NCBI GenBank assembly: GCA_030426085.1
Contig: JAUHYW010000021.1
Location: 1-64,000, forward strand
Source of the DNA: a bacterium
GTDB taxonomy: Bacteria; Myxococcota_A; Bradymonadia; UBA7976; UBA1532
DNA: 64,000 nt
Direction: 5' to 3'
Numbering within the stretch: position 1 is the stretch's first letter; each line of letters opens with the position of its first letter. The position numbers were made by a program, and so were the translations under genes. The notes below the pieces were generated by a model. That model was not told where the DNA came from and did no database searches. It saw only the letters and a program-made list of their open reading frames with translations. Positions 18,414 to 27,739 of this stretch are shown here, one piece after another.

Positions 18414-18440
18414 CGCGGGGGCGGTATTTCCGCCCCCGCG
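18414..18440 (+). terminator. Perfect 11-bp hairpin after glnII
   Basis: CGCGGGGGCGG and CCGCCCCCGCG pair perfectly around a TATTT loop, 7 bases after the stop of the glutamine synthetase gene. It lacks a following U-run, but its position and strength make it the likely terminator of that gene. Confidence 0.7.
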
Positions 18441-18529
18441 ACAAGTCTCCTGCCACAAGGCTGTCAGCAGGGGGCCGCTATCCTCTTCGGTGTCGATGGC
18501 CGCCGGCCACAACCCGAGGAGGAGCCCCC

Positions 18530-18889
18530 ATGGACCAGCACAGCCGCTTCATCCAGATCATCCGCATCCTGCGCGACGAAGAGGTCACCGCCGAGGCGCT
18601 CGCCGAGCGGTTCGGCGTCTCGATGCGCACGGTCTATCGCGACATCGCGGCCCTGCGCCGCCAGGGGGTGCCGGTCGTCGGGGAGCCGGGCGTCGGCTAC
18701 CACCTCGGCGAGGGGGCGCTGGTCGACGGCCTCCAGCTCTCGGCCAGCGAGGTGCAGGCGCTCATCCAGATGACCCGCAAGGCGCTGGCCGCCGCCGATC
18801 CCCACACCGCGCGCACCCTGTGCGACATCCAGCGCAAGGTCGACGACGCCCTGCCCGCGGCCCTGCGCGAGGCGATGCTGGCGAGCTGA
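18530..18889 (+). CDS. Short DeoR/WYL-type HTH regulator lacking an effector domain
   Basis: A 119-residue protein. Residues 5-58 are a winged HTH of the type found at the N-terminus of WYL-family regulators (LAERFGVSMRTVYRDIAALR, then VPVVGEPGVGYHL). The protein then has only about 55 more residues, with the helices that follow the HTH in the family, and stops before any WYL domain. It is either a naturally minimal DNA-binding protein or a stable truncation. GAGGAGGAG precedes the ATG. The stop overlaps the ATG of a 58-residue reading frame (TGATG), implying co-translation. Confidence 0.85.
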   Translation: MDQHSRFIQIIRILRDEEVTAEALAERFGVSMRTVYRDIAALRRQGVPVVGEPGVGYHLGEGALVDGLQLSASEVQALIQMTRKALAAADPHTARTLCDIQRKVDDALPAALREAMLAS

Positions 18890-19065
18890 TGCACGCCGCG
18901 ACCCACCCCGACCGGCCGGGCGGCCGCGATCCCGACGACCGGCGCACGATCGACCTCGAGCAGTGGCTCGCCGATCAGCGCGAGCGGCGGCTCGGCCGGC
19001 TGCGGGCGCTGCACCCCGAGCGCGCGATGCTGCAGCTCCCCCTCGAGCTGGACGGCTTCTGGTAG
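18889..19065 (+). CDS. Small protein, translationally coupled to HTH regulator
   Basis: A 58-residue hydrophilic, Arg/Leu-rich frame (DLEQWLADQRERRLGRLRAL) that starts in the stop codon of the HTH gene. It is predicted to be largely helical, with no cysteines and no membrane segment. Coupling and codon pattern argue that it is real; a partner or modulator of the truncated regulator is an inference. No family recognised. Confidence 0.5.
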   Translation: MHAATHPDRPGGRDPDDRRTIDLEQWLADQRERRLGRLRALHPERAMLQLPLELDGFW

Positions 19066-19102
19066 ACTCGGGCCGCCCCCGACCCCGGACCCGGAGCCGA
19101 CC

Positions 19103-19924
19103 ATGAGGCAGGGCCGCACCGCCCGCTCGGCCAGCCGCACCGCGGAGCTCGTCGCGCTCATCCGCGACGTGGCCGGCTCCGATCCCTACGCCCACCACTT
19201 CATCGCCCGGGACTACCGCCTGCTCGGGCGCGTCGTGCGCCGGCTCGACCCCCGGGGGCGGCTCACCGATCGCGTCACCCTGGGGCTGACCGACGCCATC
19301 CGCGCCCGCCACCGCTGGCTCGACGGCCTGCTCGTCGAGGCGGTGGGGGCCGACGCCGAGCAGGTCGTGCTGCTCGGGGCCGGCTTCGACGCCCGGGCGT
19401 GGCGCTTCGAGGCGGCCATCGGCGACCGCCCGGTCTACCTCGTCGATCACCCGGCGACGGCCGAGGCCCGCGCCGCCCGGGGGCCCGGGGAGGCGCCCGG
19501 CACCCACCGGGTGGACGTGATCTTCGACGAGGCCGACTTCGCCGAGGCGCTCACCGCCGCCGGCTTCGCCTGGGATCGGGTCGCCGTCTTCATCTGGGAG
19601 GGGGTGACGATGTACCTGCCCCGGGCGACCATCGAGGAGACGCTGCGCCGCGTCGCCGATCGGGCCTGCGCCGGCACCCGCATCGGCTTCGACATGGTCG
19701 TCGCCCGCCCCCCGTCCGCGATGCCCTGGCGCGAGCGGGTGGGCCGATCGGTCCTCGCGGCGATGGGCGAGCCGGTGATCGACGCCATCCCGTCCAACGA
19801 CATCCGGCCGCTGGTCGAGGGCTGCGGGCTGATCGCCCGCCAGATCGTGCCGGTGCGCCACGCCCCGGGCGGGGAGAAGGCCTGGCCCGACATGTACTTC
19901 GTCGAGGCCGCGGTGCCGGGGTGA
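19103..19924 (+). CDS. Class I SAM-dependent methyltransferase (TIGR00027/LCMT-like)
   Basis: A 273-residue cytoplasmic enzyme. The SAM-binding region reads VVLLGAGFDARAWRF, followed by VDHPATAEARA and IWEGVTMYLPRATIEETL, the characteristic blocks of the leucine-carboxymethyltransferase-like family TIGR00027, seen in bacteria both in O-methylation of natural products and as uncharacterised housekeeping genes. The length matches the family. The methyl acceptor cannot be predicted. It follows the small coupled protein by 37 bases and converges on the glutathione peroxidase gene with only 3 bases between stops. Confidence 0.88.
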   Translation: MRQGRTARSASRTAELVALIRDVAGSDPYAHHFIARDYRLLGRVVRRLDPRGRLTDRVTLGLTDAIRARHRWLDGLLVEAVGADAEQVVLLGAGFDARAWRFEAAIGDRPVYLVDHPATAEARAARGPGEAPGTHRVDVIFDEADFAEALTAAGFAWDRVAVFIWEGVTMYLPRATIEETLRRVADRACAGTRIGFDMVVARPPSAMPWRERVGRSVLAAMGEPVIDAIPSNDIRPLVEGCGLIARQIVPVRHAPGGEKAWPDMYFVEAAVPG

Positions 19925-19927
19925 GGC

Positions 19928-20422
19928 TCAGGCGGCCAGGGCGCTCTCGATGGCCTGGGTGATCTTGCCCGCGGTGGGCTTGTCGGTGGGCGCGAATCGG
20001 GCCAGGACGGCGCCGTCGCGGCCGACCAGGAACTTCGAAAAGTTCCACTTGATGGCCTTCGTGCCCAGCAGACCCCGCTTCTCCCGGGTCAGGAAGTCGT
20101 ACAGCGGGTGGGCGCCCGATCCGTTGACCTCGACCTTGGCGTACATCGGGAAGCTCACCGAGAACCGGGTCTCGCAGAACTGCGCGATCTGCTCCTCGGT
20201 GCCCGGCTCCTGCTTGCCGAACTGGTTGCAAGGGAAGCCGAGCACCACCAGCCCCCGATCGCGGTAGGTCTGCCACAGCTCCTCGAGCCCGGCGTACTGC
20301 GGCGTCAGCCCGCACTGGCTGGCCACGTTGACCACCAGCAGCACCTTGCCCGCGTGCTCCCCGAGGGTGGTCTCGCGCCCGTCGATGGTCGTCACCGGGA
20401 TCTCGTGGATCGGCGCGCTCAT
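19928..20422 (-). CDS. Glutathione peroxidase family (Cys-type)
   Basis: A 164-residue thiol peroxidase. It shows the three family blocks: VNVASQCGLTPQY (peroxidatic Cys, not selenocysteine), VVLGFPCNQFGKQEPG and KWNFSKFLV. Bacterial Cys-type members usually reduce organic or lipid hydroperoxides, often with thioredoxin rather than glutathione. There is no signal peptide, so it is cytoplasmic. The ATG overlaps the stop of the FMN reductase gene (ATGA), indicating an operon of two redox enzymes. Confidence 0.93.
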   Translation of the reverse strand: MSAPIHEIPVTTIDGRETTLGEHAGKVLLVVNVASQCGLTPQYAGLEELWQTYRDRGLVVLGFPCNQFGKQEPGTEEQIAQFCETRFSVSFPMYAKVEVNGSGAHPLYDFLTREKRGLLGTKAIKWNFSKFLVGRDGAVLARFAPTDKPTAGKITQAIESALAA

Positions 20423-20982
20423 CGGCCCAGCTTCCGGTGATCGGCGATCCGGGCGCACAGGGCCCGCACCAGCCGGCCCACCATCTCCCCCGCCTTCTCG
20501 TCGACCAGCCGGCCGTCCCGGATGGCCTGGAAGGCCCCCCCGACCATGACCTCGGGCTTGTTGAGCACCGCGCCGTCGAGGAACACGAAGATCTGTCGCA
20601 GGTGGTACTGCATGCGGGCGGTGCCCAGCCGGCCGGGGCTGGCGCCCATGATGGCGATGGGCTTGCCGGCGAACGGCTGGGGGTCGGTGCGCGAGAGCCA
20701 GTCGATGGCGTTCTTGAGCACGCCGGGGACCGAGTAGTTGTACTCCGGCGAGGCGATCAGCACCCCATCGGCCGCGAGGATCGCTTGATGCAGCGCCTGC
20801 ACCGGCGCGGGGAAGCCCTCGGCCTGCACGTCGCCGTCGTAGAGCGGCACGTCGCCGATGGGCAGGATGTCCAGGGTCACGTCGTCCGGCGCGCGCTCGG
20901 CGGCGGCCCGCAACAGGGCGGTGTTGGTGGACGCTTTGCGCAGGCTGCCCGACAGCCCGACGAGGCGGATCGGCTCGGTCAT
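20419..20982 (-). CDS. NADPH-dependent FMN reductase family protein
   Basis: A 187-residue flavodoxin-like protein. The N-terminus LVGLSGSLRKASTNTALLRA is the phosphate-binding loop for FMN, and LIASPEYNYSVPGVLKNAID with GRLGTARMQ are the isoalloxazine-contacting blocks of the chromate/quinone/azo-reductase group (SsuE/ChrR-like). It probably reduces quinones, metals or FMN with NAD(P)H. GGAG precedes the ATG at 20982. It is coupled by a 4-base overlap to the downstream glutathione peroxidase; together they suggest an oxidative or quinone-stress operon. Confidence 0.9.
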   Translation of the reverse strand: MTEPIRLVGLSGSLRKASTNTALLRAAAERAPDDVTLDILPIGDVPLYDGDVQAEGFPAPVQALHQAILAADGVLIASPEYNYSVPGVLKNAIDWLSRTDPQPFAGKPIAIMGASPGRLGTARMQYHLRQIFVFLDGAVLNKPEVMVGGAFQAIRDGRLVDEKAGEMVGRLVRALCARIADHRKLGR

Positions 20983-21081
20983 CGGTATCTCCGGTGGTGA
21001 GTGGCGTGGCATTGGGACACAGCACGGGCCGCCGACGTCGCACCCGAACGGCGGGAAGCGCCCGGCGCCGGGCGCCGATGA

Positions 21082-21540
21082 CTACCGCCGACGGCGCCGG
21101 GCGCGGCGCTTCGCGCCATCTGCCGGGGGATCCTCGTCGGCGGGCTCGGCGAGGGTGTCCGGCGGCTGCGGGGGCAGCCGCCAGTCGGGCGGCGGCGAGC
21201 GCAAGCGGTCTTCGCGGCGGGTCCGCAGCGTGCGGATGACGCGCTGCAGAGTCGGATCGTCGATCGGCCGCCCGTCGAGGCGCACGCCTTTCTGGCCGTT
21301 GCACCGGGCGCAGGCCAGGGCCAGGTTCTCCGGGGCGTGGGTGCCGCCGTGGGTCCGGGGCACGATGTGCTCGAGGGTCGTCGTCGGCCCGGGGGTGCCG
21401 TCCAGCCCGAGCGTGATCTTGCGGTTGCAGTGGATGCACTTGCCCATCAGGCACCGCCGACCGCGGTGGTCGACCCGGCGCCACGTCCGGTCGACGGCGG
21501 CGCACCAGAGCAGGCGGGCGTGATGCAGAGGGCGGCTCAT
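21082..21540 (-). CDS. HNH endonuclease
   Basis: A 152-residue protein with a zinc-bound HNH fold: KCIHC (C35, C38), LEHIVPRTHGG (catalytic His58), NLALACARCNGQKG (C77, C80 and Asn81). The C-terminus is a basic, disordered Arg tract. Such small stand-alone HNH proteins occur in repair, in phage packaging and as solitary housekeeping nucleases; no phage genes are nearby. The start at 21540 gives a conserved-looking N-terminal extension (LLWCAAVDRTWRRVDHRGR); ATG at 21447 is a possible alternative. Neither has a strong ribosome-binding site. Confidence 0.8.
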   Translation of the reverse strand: MSRPLHHARLLWCAAVDRTWRRVDHRGRRCLMGKCIHCNRKITLGLDGTPGPTTTLEHIVPRTHGGTHAPENLALACARCNGQKGVRLDGRPIDDPTLQRVIRTLRTRREDRLRSPPPDWRLPPQPPDTLAEPADEDPPADGAKRRARRRRR

Positions 21541-21583
21541 CGCCCGGTGGGATGAGCCGGCGGCGCGGCGGGTCGCTCGACGA

Positions 21584-24544
21584 TCAGATGGGGTCGTTCC
21601 AGGCGCAGCTATAGGCCGGCTGGCCCGGCAGCGGCTCGTCCCACTGATCGGGGTGCTCGATGAGGTCGAAGCAGACCTCCGGGGTGTCCTGCGGGGGGTA
21701 CGGTCGGTCGGTGTCGACCTCCTCATCGCGCAGGTACCAGCAGTGATAGACGCCGATGATCGGGCACAGCGCCCGCTCTTCGCTGCCGTAGAGGTTGATG
21801 ACCCCCTGCACCTCGCGGGCGTCGAGCAGGTCGACGCCCTCGTCGATGCTGCTGTAGCCCGCGTTGAACAGCGGCAGGTTGTTCTGCTGGGTGAGCAGCC
21901 GGGCGGTCTCGAGCGAGGCGTGGGTCATCCAGCGCACGACCTGCATCATCGACCACTGGTAGATGCGGACGTAGGCCCCCAGGTTGGCCGCCAGGGTGCT
22001 GTTGTTGGCGATGTTGCGCAGCTCGATGAGCGCGGCGAGGTAGGCGGTGTCGCTCAACCCCTGGCCGTCGAAGCCGGCGTCGACCAGCAGGTCGAGCGCG
22101 TCGATCACCGTCACCAGCCGCTGCTGGATGTCGGCCATCTGCGCCCGGGCGGGCACGTCCTCCAGGGTCAGGTACAGCGTCAGCTCGTCGAACAGCCCCT
22201 CGAGCACGATCAGGCCCCGGTCGTACTCCTCGAGCATCGACGCCTGGCCCTCTTCGCCGGCCGGGTTGGGGATGCGGTGGTAGTCCATGACCCACAGCTC
22301 GTGGGCCATCTTGAGGTGGAAGAACGCCTGGAGCGCGCTGGCGAGGGCCTGGTTGTAGTCCTCGGCGTTGATCGCGTCGCCCATGTTGCGGATGTGGCCC
22401 TCGGTGAAGTCGAGGTCGGTGTTGAAGCTGCCCCGGTAGAACCGCTCCCGGGCCCGGGCGGGGTCGATGCCCACGATCCACTCGCGGTAGAGGTTCAGCT
22501 CCGAGATCGCCAGCCGGGCCAGCAGGTTGGCCTGATCGAGATAGTCCAGCCGCGCCGGGCCCTCCGCCCGCTCGGCCGCGGTGGTGATGGCGACCATCGC
22601 CGCCTGCACCCGGGACAGCGCGCCGCCGAGGAACCGCGGGGTGCTGTACGGCGCGCCGGCGTAGGGGGTGTTGGCCATGTCGAGGCCGTCGCCCAGGTGG
22701 CGCACCGCTTTGATCAGCTCCCGGGCGATCGGCACGGCGGGCGGCTCGGGGCCCTCGATCTGGCGGGTGAAGCGCTCGGCGACCAGCTCCATGCCCGCGC
22801 CCAGGTTGGCGTTGACGAAGACGGCGGTGTCGGTGGCCACGTTGCCGGCGAAGTCTTCGATGCGATAGCTGAGCGTGTGATCCCCCGGGCGCAGGCGCCG
22901 CAGGGCGATCTGCCCGTCGATGTCGCACAGCGCCGCGTCGTCCCGCAGATCGTCGTCCTGGCAGGGCAGGTTGCCCACCGCCCGGGCGCCGCGGGGCGGG
23001 CTGCCGTTGCCGTCGAAGGTCGCGTCGGTCAGCACCCGCTCGAAGGCGGTGCCCGGGTCGAGGGTCACCGTGACCCGGCGGATGCCCGAGACGGTGCCGT
23101 CGGCGTCGTCCTCGCCGCCGCTCGACAGCGCCAGCGTCTCGCCGATGCCGTAGTAGCGCCACGTCAGCCGATCGTCGGGGTCGACCCCCCGCTGGGCGGG
23201 CACCGCGATGGTCGCCGCCGGCGGGGTGCGGTCGATGCCGAAGGCCACCGAGTTGTCCCGGGCGGTGTTGCCCGCCTGATCGGTGACCTCGATGGTCAGC
23301 TCGTAGAGGCCGTCCTGCTCGTAGTGCACGGTGACGGTGTCGCCCTGGCGGCCGATCTCGGCCGGGGGCGGGATGATGTCCACGTCGAGGTTGTTGGCGT
23401 CGCCGCAGTCGTCGATGACCCGGAAGCTGAACGCCACGTCGTCCACGTCGCCGCTGTACCAGCCCTCCTGGGGCAGATCGACGACCTCGATGCGGGGGCC
23501 GGCGTTGTCCGAGACGGTCACCCGCAGCTCGGCCTGGGCCGCGTTGCCCGCCGCGTCGGTGGCGGTGTAGCGCAGGGTGTGCTGACCCACGCCGAGCACC
23601 AGCTCCTCGGGCAGCGCGTCGAACGCCTGCTCGTCGGGGGTGCCCGGGTCGACGACCAGGGTGAACGCCAGCTCGCCGGCGTTGGTGCCGTTGTCGCCCC
23701 AGACCAGCCGGGGCACGCCGATGCGGGCGCCGTTGGCGTCGTTGCAGTCGACCCCGAAGTTCTCCGGGATCTGCCCCACGACCTCCGGCGGCCGCGAGTC
23801 GCGCACCCGCACCGTCACCTCGGAGGCCCCCTCGTTGCCGCTGTCATCGGTGCAGGTCAACCGCACCCGGGTGTCGCCCACCGGGAAGACCGCCGGCACC
23901 GCGCCCTCGACCGGGTTGGGATCACAGGCGTCCTGGCAGCCGAAGTCGAGCGCCACCGGGGTGCCCTGGGGGGCGGCGGCCTCGGCCTCCTGCCCCAGCG
24001 GCGTCGGGTTGGGCACCGGCCGCACCTGCGGCGGGGTCTGATCGAGCACGTCGACCCGAAACGCCGTCTCGGCGGTGTTGCCCTGGCGATCGACCGCGGT
24101 CACCAGCACGTCGTAGCTGCCCGGGGGCAGCTCGATCTGGTCGCCGGTGGGGTCGAGCTGCTGCGGGGGGTCGATCAGCTCCATCGTCACCGTCGGCGCC
24201 CGGTCACGGTTGTCGACCACGCTGATCGGCGGGATGCGGACCGTCGCCAGGCAGCTATCGGCCGGCACCGCGGCGACCACGTTGCCCGGCGGCGGCAGGA
24301 ACTCGGGCGGCTCCTCATCGCGGGCGGCGAAGACCCGGCCGCCCACGAGGAAGCCGTGATGGGCGGTCTGTCCCCCGCCCTCGGCGGTGCCGACCGCCAT
24401 GCCGACGATCGCGCTGAAGTGCTGATACTCGTCGTTCTCGCTCTGGCCACCGCCGCCGCTGACGGCGTACGACGGCATCTTGTCGGCCAGGGCGGGGCCG
24501 GCCATCAGCAGGCTCAGCCCGCAGGCAAGCATCGAACGCTTCAT
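21584..24544 (-). CDS. Large secreted protein with HYR/Ig-like domains and helical C-terminus
   Basis: A 986-residue protein with a signal peptide (LACGLSLLMAGPALADK). Residues about 80-600 contain several Ig-like/HYR-type beta domains recognisable by closing strands such as YDVLVTAVDRQGNTA, TRVRLTCTDDSGNEG, HTLRYTATDAAGNAA and YELTIEVTDQAGNTA. Residues about 620-960 are mainly helical (DYLDQANLLARLAISELNLY, SLETARLLTQQNNL), end with a few cysteines, and resemble nothing I know. The gene lies 12 bases downstream of the PPC lipoprotein gene with GGGGG before its ATG, so the two very large surface proteins are likely co-transcribed. Confidence 0.85.
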   Translation of the reverse strand: MKRSMLACGLSLLMAGPALADKMPSYAVSGGGGQSENDEYQHFSAIVGMAVGTAEGGGQTAHHGFLVGGRVFAARDEEPPEFLPPPGNVVAAVPADSCLATVRIPPISVVDNRDRAPTVTMELIDPPQQLDPTGDQIELPPGSYDVLVTAVDRQGNTAETAFRVDVLDQTPPQVRPVPNPTPLGQEAEAAAPQGTPVALDFGCQDACDPNPVEGAVPAVFPVGDTRVRLTCTDDSGNEGASEVTVRVRDSRPPEVVGQIPENFGVDCNDANGARIGVPRLVWGDNGTNAGELAFTLVVDPGTPDEQAFDALPEELVLGVGQHTLRYTATDAAGNAAQAELRVTVSDNAGPRIEVVDLPQEGWYSGDVDDVAFSFRVIDDCGDANNLDVDIIPPPAEIGRQGDTVTVHYEQDGLYELTIEVTDQAGNTARDNSVAFGIDRTPPAATIAVPAQRGVDPDDRLTWRYYGIGETLALSSGGEDDADGTVSGIRRVTVTLDPGTAFERVLTDATFDGNGSPPRGARAVGNLPCQDDDLRDDAALCDIDGQIALRRLRPGDHTLSYRIEDFAGNVATDTAVFVNANLGAGMELVAERFTRQIEGPEPPAVPIARELIKAVRHLGDGLDMANTPYAGAPYSTPRFLGGALSRVQAAMVAITTAAERAEGPARLDYLDQANLLARLAISELNLYREWIVGIDPARARERFYRGSFNTDLDFTEGHIRNMGDAINAEDYNQALASALQAFFHLKMAHELWVMDYHRIPNPAGEEGQASMLEEYDRGLIVLEGLFDELTLYLTLEDVPARAQMADIQQRLVTVIDALDLLVDAGFDGQGLSDTAYLAALIELRNIANNSTLAANLGAYVRIYQWSMMQVVRWMTHASLETARLLTQQNNLPLFNAGYSSIDEGVDLLDAREVQGVINLYGSEERALCPIIGVYHCWYLRDEEVDTDRPYPPQDTPEVCFDLIEHPDQWDEPLPGQPAYSCAWNDPI

Positions 24545-24555
24545 CACTCCCCCTC

Positions 24556-27500
24556 TCACTCGACGATGCGCGGCCAGTTCACCCCCGGGGTCGCCGGGGG
24601 CAGGGCCTCGCAATCGTCGCCAATTGCGACGCGCAGCCGGTAGTCGAGGCGCTCGTCGTCCTCGCCGACCGTGTTGATGCTCAGCGGCAGCACCCGCGCG
24701 AAGAACGTGCGGTTGGCGTCGCTGGCCTCGATGACCACGCACTGCTTCGAGTTGCCCCGGGCGACGTCGGCCGTCGTCGCCCGCAGCATCTCGTCGCTGT
24801 CGAACACTTCCAGGTACAGATCGCCGTCGTCGCCGTACACGAAGCTCGTCGCGACCGTCCGGGCCTCGCCCGGGGGCACGGTGAACAGGAACGTGTCCCA
24901 GTCCTGCGGCGCGCGCACGCACAGCCACTGCGTCTGCCGATCGACCTCGTTGCGGCCGAGCAGCTCGGCGTCGTCGAAGGCGGCGTTGGGCTCGTCGGGA
25001 TCGTCCTCGCACACGAAGATCCGCTCGTCGACGGTCAACTCCAGGTCGTAGGCGGCGGTGGGATCCCCCAGGCCGCCGACCCGCACATAGTAGACGCCCG
25101 GGGCCCGGTTCTCGAAGCGCACGACCTCGTCGTCGTCGACGCTGTGGCCGTCGGGCAGCTCGGCGTTGAGCGAGACCGGGTCGTCCTCGAAGAACAGATC
25201 GAGCTCCAGATCGCCCTGGACGTGGGCGAAGCGCAGGGCCACCTCGATGGCGGCCAGGGTGTCGATCTCGAAGCGGAACCAGTCGGCGTCCCCGTCGGCG
25301 CCGCACAACGTCAAGCCGGCGTAGGCGCCGGGGTCGATCGCCGCGGCCGACCCCCGGTCGTCGTTGCGGGCCTCGCCGTCGAAGACATCCGGCGCGCACT
25401 GCACCGGGCCGGCGGTGCGCAGCACGTCCAGATCGTAGCCGGTGCGCACCTCGGCCGCCGCCTGGACCCGCACCAGATAGCGCCCGCCGGCGGCCTCGTC
25501 GAACCGGGCCACGTTCACCCGCTGCCCGCTGCGCCCGCTCTGGATGAGGCCGCCGAACGGATCGCGCAGCTCGATGATGGTGTCGCCGACGATGTCCGGC
25601 TCGAGCCGGGTCGCCCGCACTTCGAGCGCGTCCCCCGGGCGCAGGGTCAGGCTGTACCAGTCCTCTTCGTCGCACAGCGTGCGGCCGGGCAAGGTCAGGT
25701 CGAGGTCGGGGCGCAGCTCCAGCGTGCCGTCGAGCCCCGGGCGCACGAACTCGGGCACGGTCATCAGATCAAACGCCGTCTGGGCCACGTCGTTGGGCTC
25801 GCTGGCGTCGGGCAGGCACAGGACGCCGTTGCGGTCCACCGTGACCGTCAGCCGATAGCGCCCGAACTGGCTGCGATCGGCGCCGAACACCCGGATGTAG
25901 TACCGACCGTCCTCGATCTGGGCGTTGAACCGGGGCGCGTCGAAGGCCAGGAACCGGGGCCCGTCCGGCCCGCCGCCGCCGCCCCCGTTGGGCCCTGCCA
26001 CCGGGGCCTCACCGGGCGTGGGCGCGCCGGGGCCGAAGATCTCGAAGCTCATCTCGCTGTTCTGGCCGGTGTCGTTGCCCAGCAGCTCCAGCCACAGCCG
26101 CAAGCCATCGCGGGCCCCCATGTCGAGCGCGAACCAGTCCTCGTCCGCCGGGTGGATGGTGCGATCCTCGATGGTCGTCGACTGCTGCAGTTCGGGCAGC
26201 GAGAGCGAGGTCGCCGTCACCGGGGCGTCGTCCGGCTCGGCGGCGTCGGGGCCGATGCCGCCCGACAGCTCGATGGTCAGATCGTAGCGGTTCTCGTCGA
26301 TGCCCCGGGCGTAGACCTCGACCCACCAGGTGCCCGCCGGGGACGGGTTGCCCGGCCCGGCGATGTACTCGATCAGCTCGTCGTCGTCCCCGGTCACCCC
26401 CTGCCCCACCACGCGCCCGTCGGGGGCGTGCAGCCGGGCGTCGAGGTCGCCGTCGGCGTGGGTGAAGCGCACCGTGACCCGCACCGAGGTGCCCGCGCTC
26501 GGGGTCTCGAAACGGTACCAGTCGGCGTCGCGTCGGCAGGCGTAGAAGCCCTCCCCGTCGAAGCGGTTGCCGTCGAAGCGCAGAGGCGGGGCGTCCTCCC
26601 GCACGTCGTTGTCCTCGAAGCCGTCGTCCCGGCAGCCCTCGACGCAGCGCCCATCGATACACGCCAGATCGTCGGCGCAGTCGGCGTGGGCCAGGCACGG
26701 CGGCTCGCAGACCCCGTCCTCGCAGATCCAGCCCGGGTTCTCGGCGTCGCACTCGGCGTCCGCGCGGCACGGATCGTCGGGGCCGTCCTCGGGCACGCAG
26801 CGGTTGGCCTCGTCGCAGATCTCGCCCCGGGGGCAGGTGTCGGGGTCGCGCCGGCAGCCGGGCAGGCACACGTCGACGCTGCAGAAGAAGGACGCGCGGC
26901 AGTCATCGTCCTCGGCGCACGGCGGCCGGCGGCAGACCCGCTCCTCGGGATCACACACCCGCTCCTGCCCGCAGCCGGGGCCCTCGAGCCGGCAGCCCTC
27001 GGCGCAGAAGCCGTCGGCGCAGTACTCCGGGTCCTCGCAGTCGTCGTCGTCTTCGCAGCGCAGCGCGCAGGGGTTGGGGTTGACGCAGTTGTTCAGCCCG
27101 GGGATGGGGTCGTCGCAGGCGTCGGGCAGCTCGAGCGAGCAGGCGTCATCGCCGCCGCAGCAGACCACCTGGATCACGCACGCCCGGGTCTCGGGGTCGC
27201 AGGCCCGCGGCTCGCCGTTCATCGTGCGGGGGCAGGCCTCGGGGTCGCCGGTCCGGCAGCCGGGCTGGCACAGCGCGCCGTCGCAGTACTCGGCGGGGAA
27301 GCAGTCGGCGTCGGCGGCGCAGCTCGGATCGCGCTCGCAGAATCGGGGCTCGGCCTCGGTGTTGCACCGCTCGCCCATGGCGCATCCGCCCTCGCGGCAG
27401 CCCACCACGCAGACCGCGGCCATGCCGCCGACCGACGCCGGGCAGTACAGCCCCTCGGGGCACTGGTCGTCCCGCACGCAGCGCACGCCCATGTCGGGCT

Positions 27501-27654
27501 CCGGCTCCGCCGTGCCGTCGGCCATGACCTCGGCGTCGGCCCCCCCGTCCGCGCCGGGCGGCGTCTCGCCGTCGTCCTCCCCGCCGCAGGCCCCCAGGCC
27601 GAAGGCCAGGGCGAAGACCAGCGCATGGCGCCCGCGCGCTCGAACCTGCACCAT
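24556..27654 (-). CDS. Large lipoprotein: Cys-rich modules followed by PPC domains
   Basis: A 1032-residue lipoprotein (lipobox FGLGAC). Residues about 55-350 are a chain of short Cys-rich units (patterns CxxDxxCxxxxxC and CxxGC) like those in many myxobacterial surface proteins. Then come about five PPC-like (bacterial pre-peptidase C-terminal) beta domains, seen as repeated DADWYRFETP, DEDWFALDM, EEDWYSLTL, DADWFRFEI and DWDTFLF strands, each paired with a closing YDL.. strand. No protease domain is present, so the PPC domains are stand-alone and likely bind calcium or polysaccharide. The start has AGGGG upstream. It is the first gene of a pair with the HYR-like protein. Confidence 0.87.
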   Translation of the reverse strand: MVQVRARGRHALVFALAFGLGACGGEDDGETPPGADGGADAEVMADGTAEPEPDMGVRCVRDDQCPEGLYCPASVGGMAAVCVVGCREGGCAMGERCNTEAEPRFCERDPSCAADADCFPAEYCDGALCQPGCRTGDPEACPRTMNGEPRACDPETRACVIQVVCCGGDDACSLELPDACDDPIPGLNNCVNPNPCALRCEDDDDCEDPEYCADGFCAEGCRLEGPGCGQERVCDPEERVCRRPPCAEDDDCRASFFCSVDVCLPGCRRDPDTCPRGEICDEANRCVPEDGPDDPCRADAECDAENPGWICEDGVCEPPCLAHADCADDLACIDGRCVEGCRDDGFEDNDVREDAPPLRFDGNRFDGEGFYACRRDADWYRFETPSAGTSVRVTVRFTHADGDLDARLHAPDGRVVGQGVTGDDDELIEYIAGPGNPSPAGTWWVEVYARGIDENRYDLTIELSGGIGPDAAEPDDAPVTATSLSLPELQQSTTIEDRTIHPADEDWFALDMGARDGLRLWLELLGNDTGQNSEMSFEIFGPGAPTPGEAPVAGPNGGGGGGPDGPRFLAFDAPRFNAQIEDGRYYIRVFGADRSQFGRYRLTVTVDRNGVLCLPDASEPNDVAQTAFDLMTVPEFVRPGLDGTLELRPDLDLTLPGRTLCDEEDWYSLTLRPGDALEVRATRLEPDIVGDTIIELRDPFGGLIQSGRSGQRVNVARFDEAAGGRYLVRVQAAAEVRTGYDLDVLRTAGPVQCAPDVFDGEARNDDRGSAAAIDPGAYAGLTLCGADGDADWFRFEIDTLAAIEVALRFAHVQGDLELDLFFEDDPVSLNAELPDGHSVDDDEVVRFENRAPGVYYVRVGGLGDPTAAYDLELTVDERIFVCEDDPDEPNAAFDDAELLGRNEVDRQTQWLCVRAPQDWDTFLFTVPPGEARTVATSFVYGDDGDLYLEVFDSDEMLRATTADVARGNSKQCVVIEASDANRTFFARVLPLSINTVGEDDERLDYRLRVAIGDDCEALPPATPGVNWPRIVE

Positions 27655-27739
27655 CTACGCGTCCCCTCTTCGCGAGAAATTCCACCTCACTCGAATAATT
27701 GCAGCCACACGCGATTGATTCAACCACGTTGGAGCCCCC

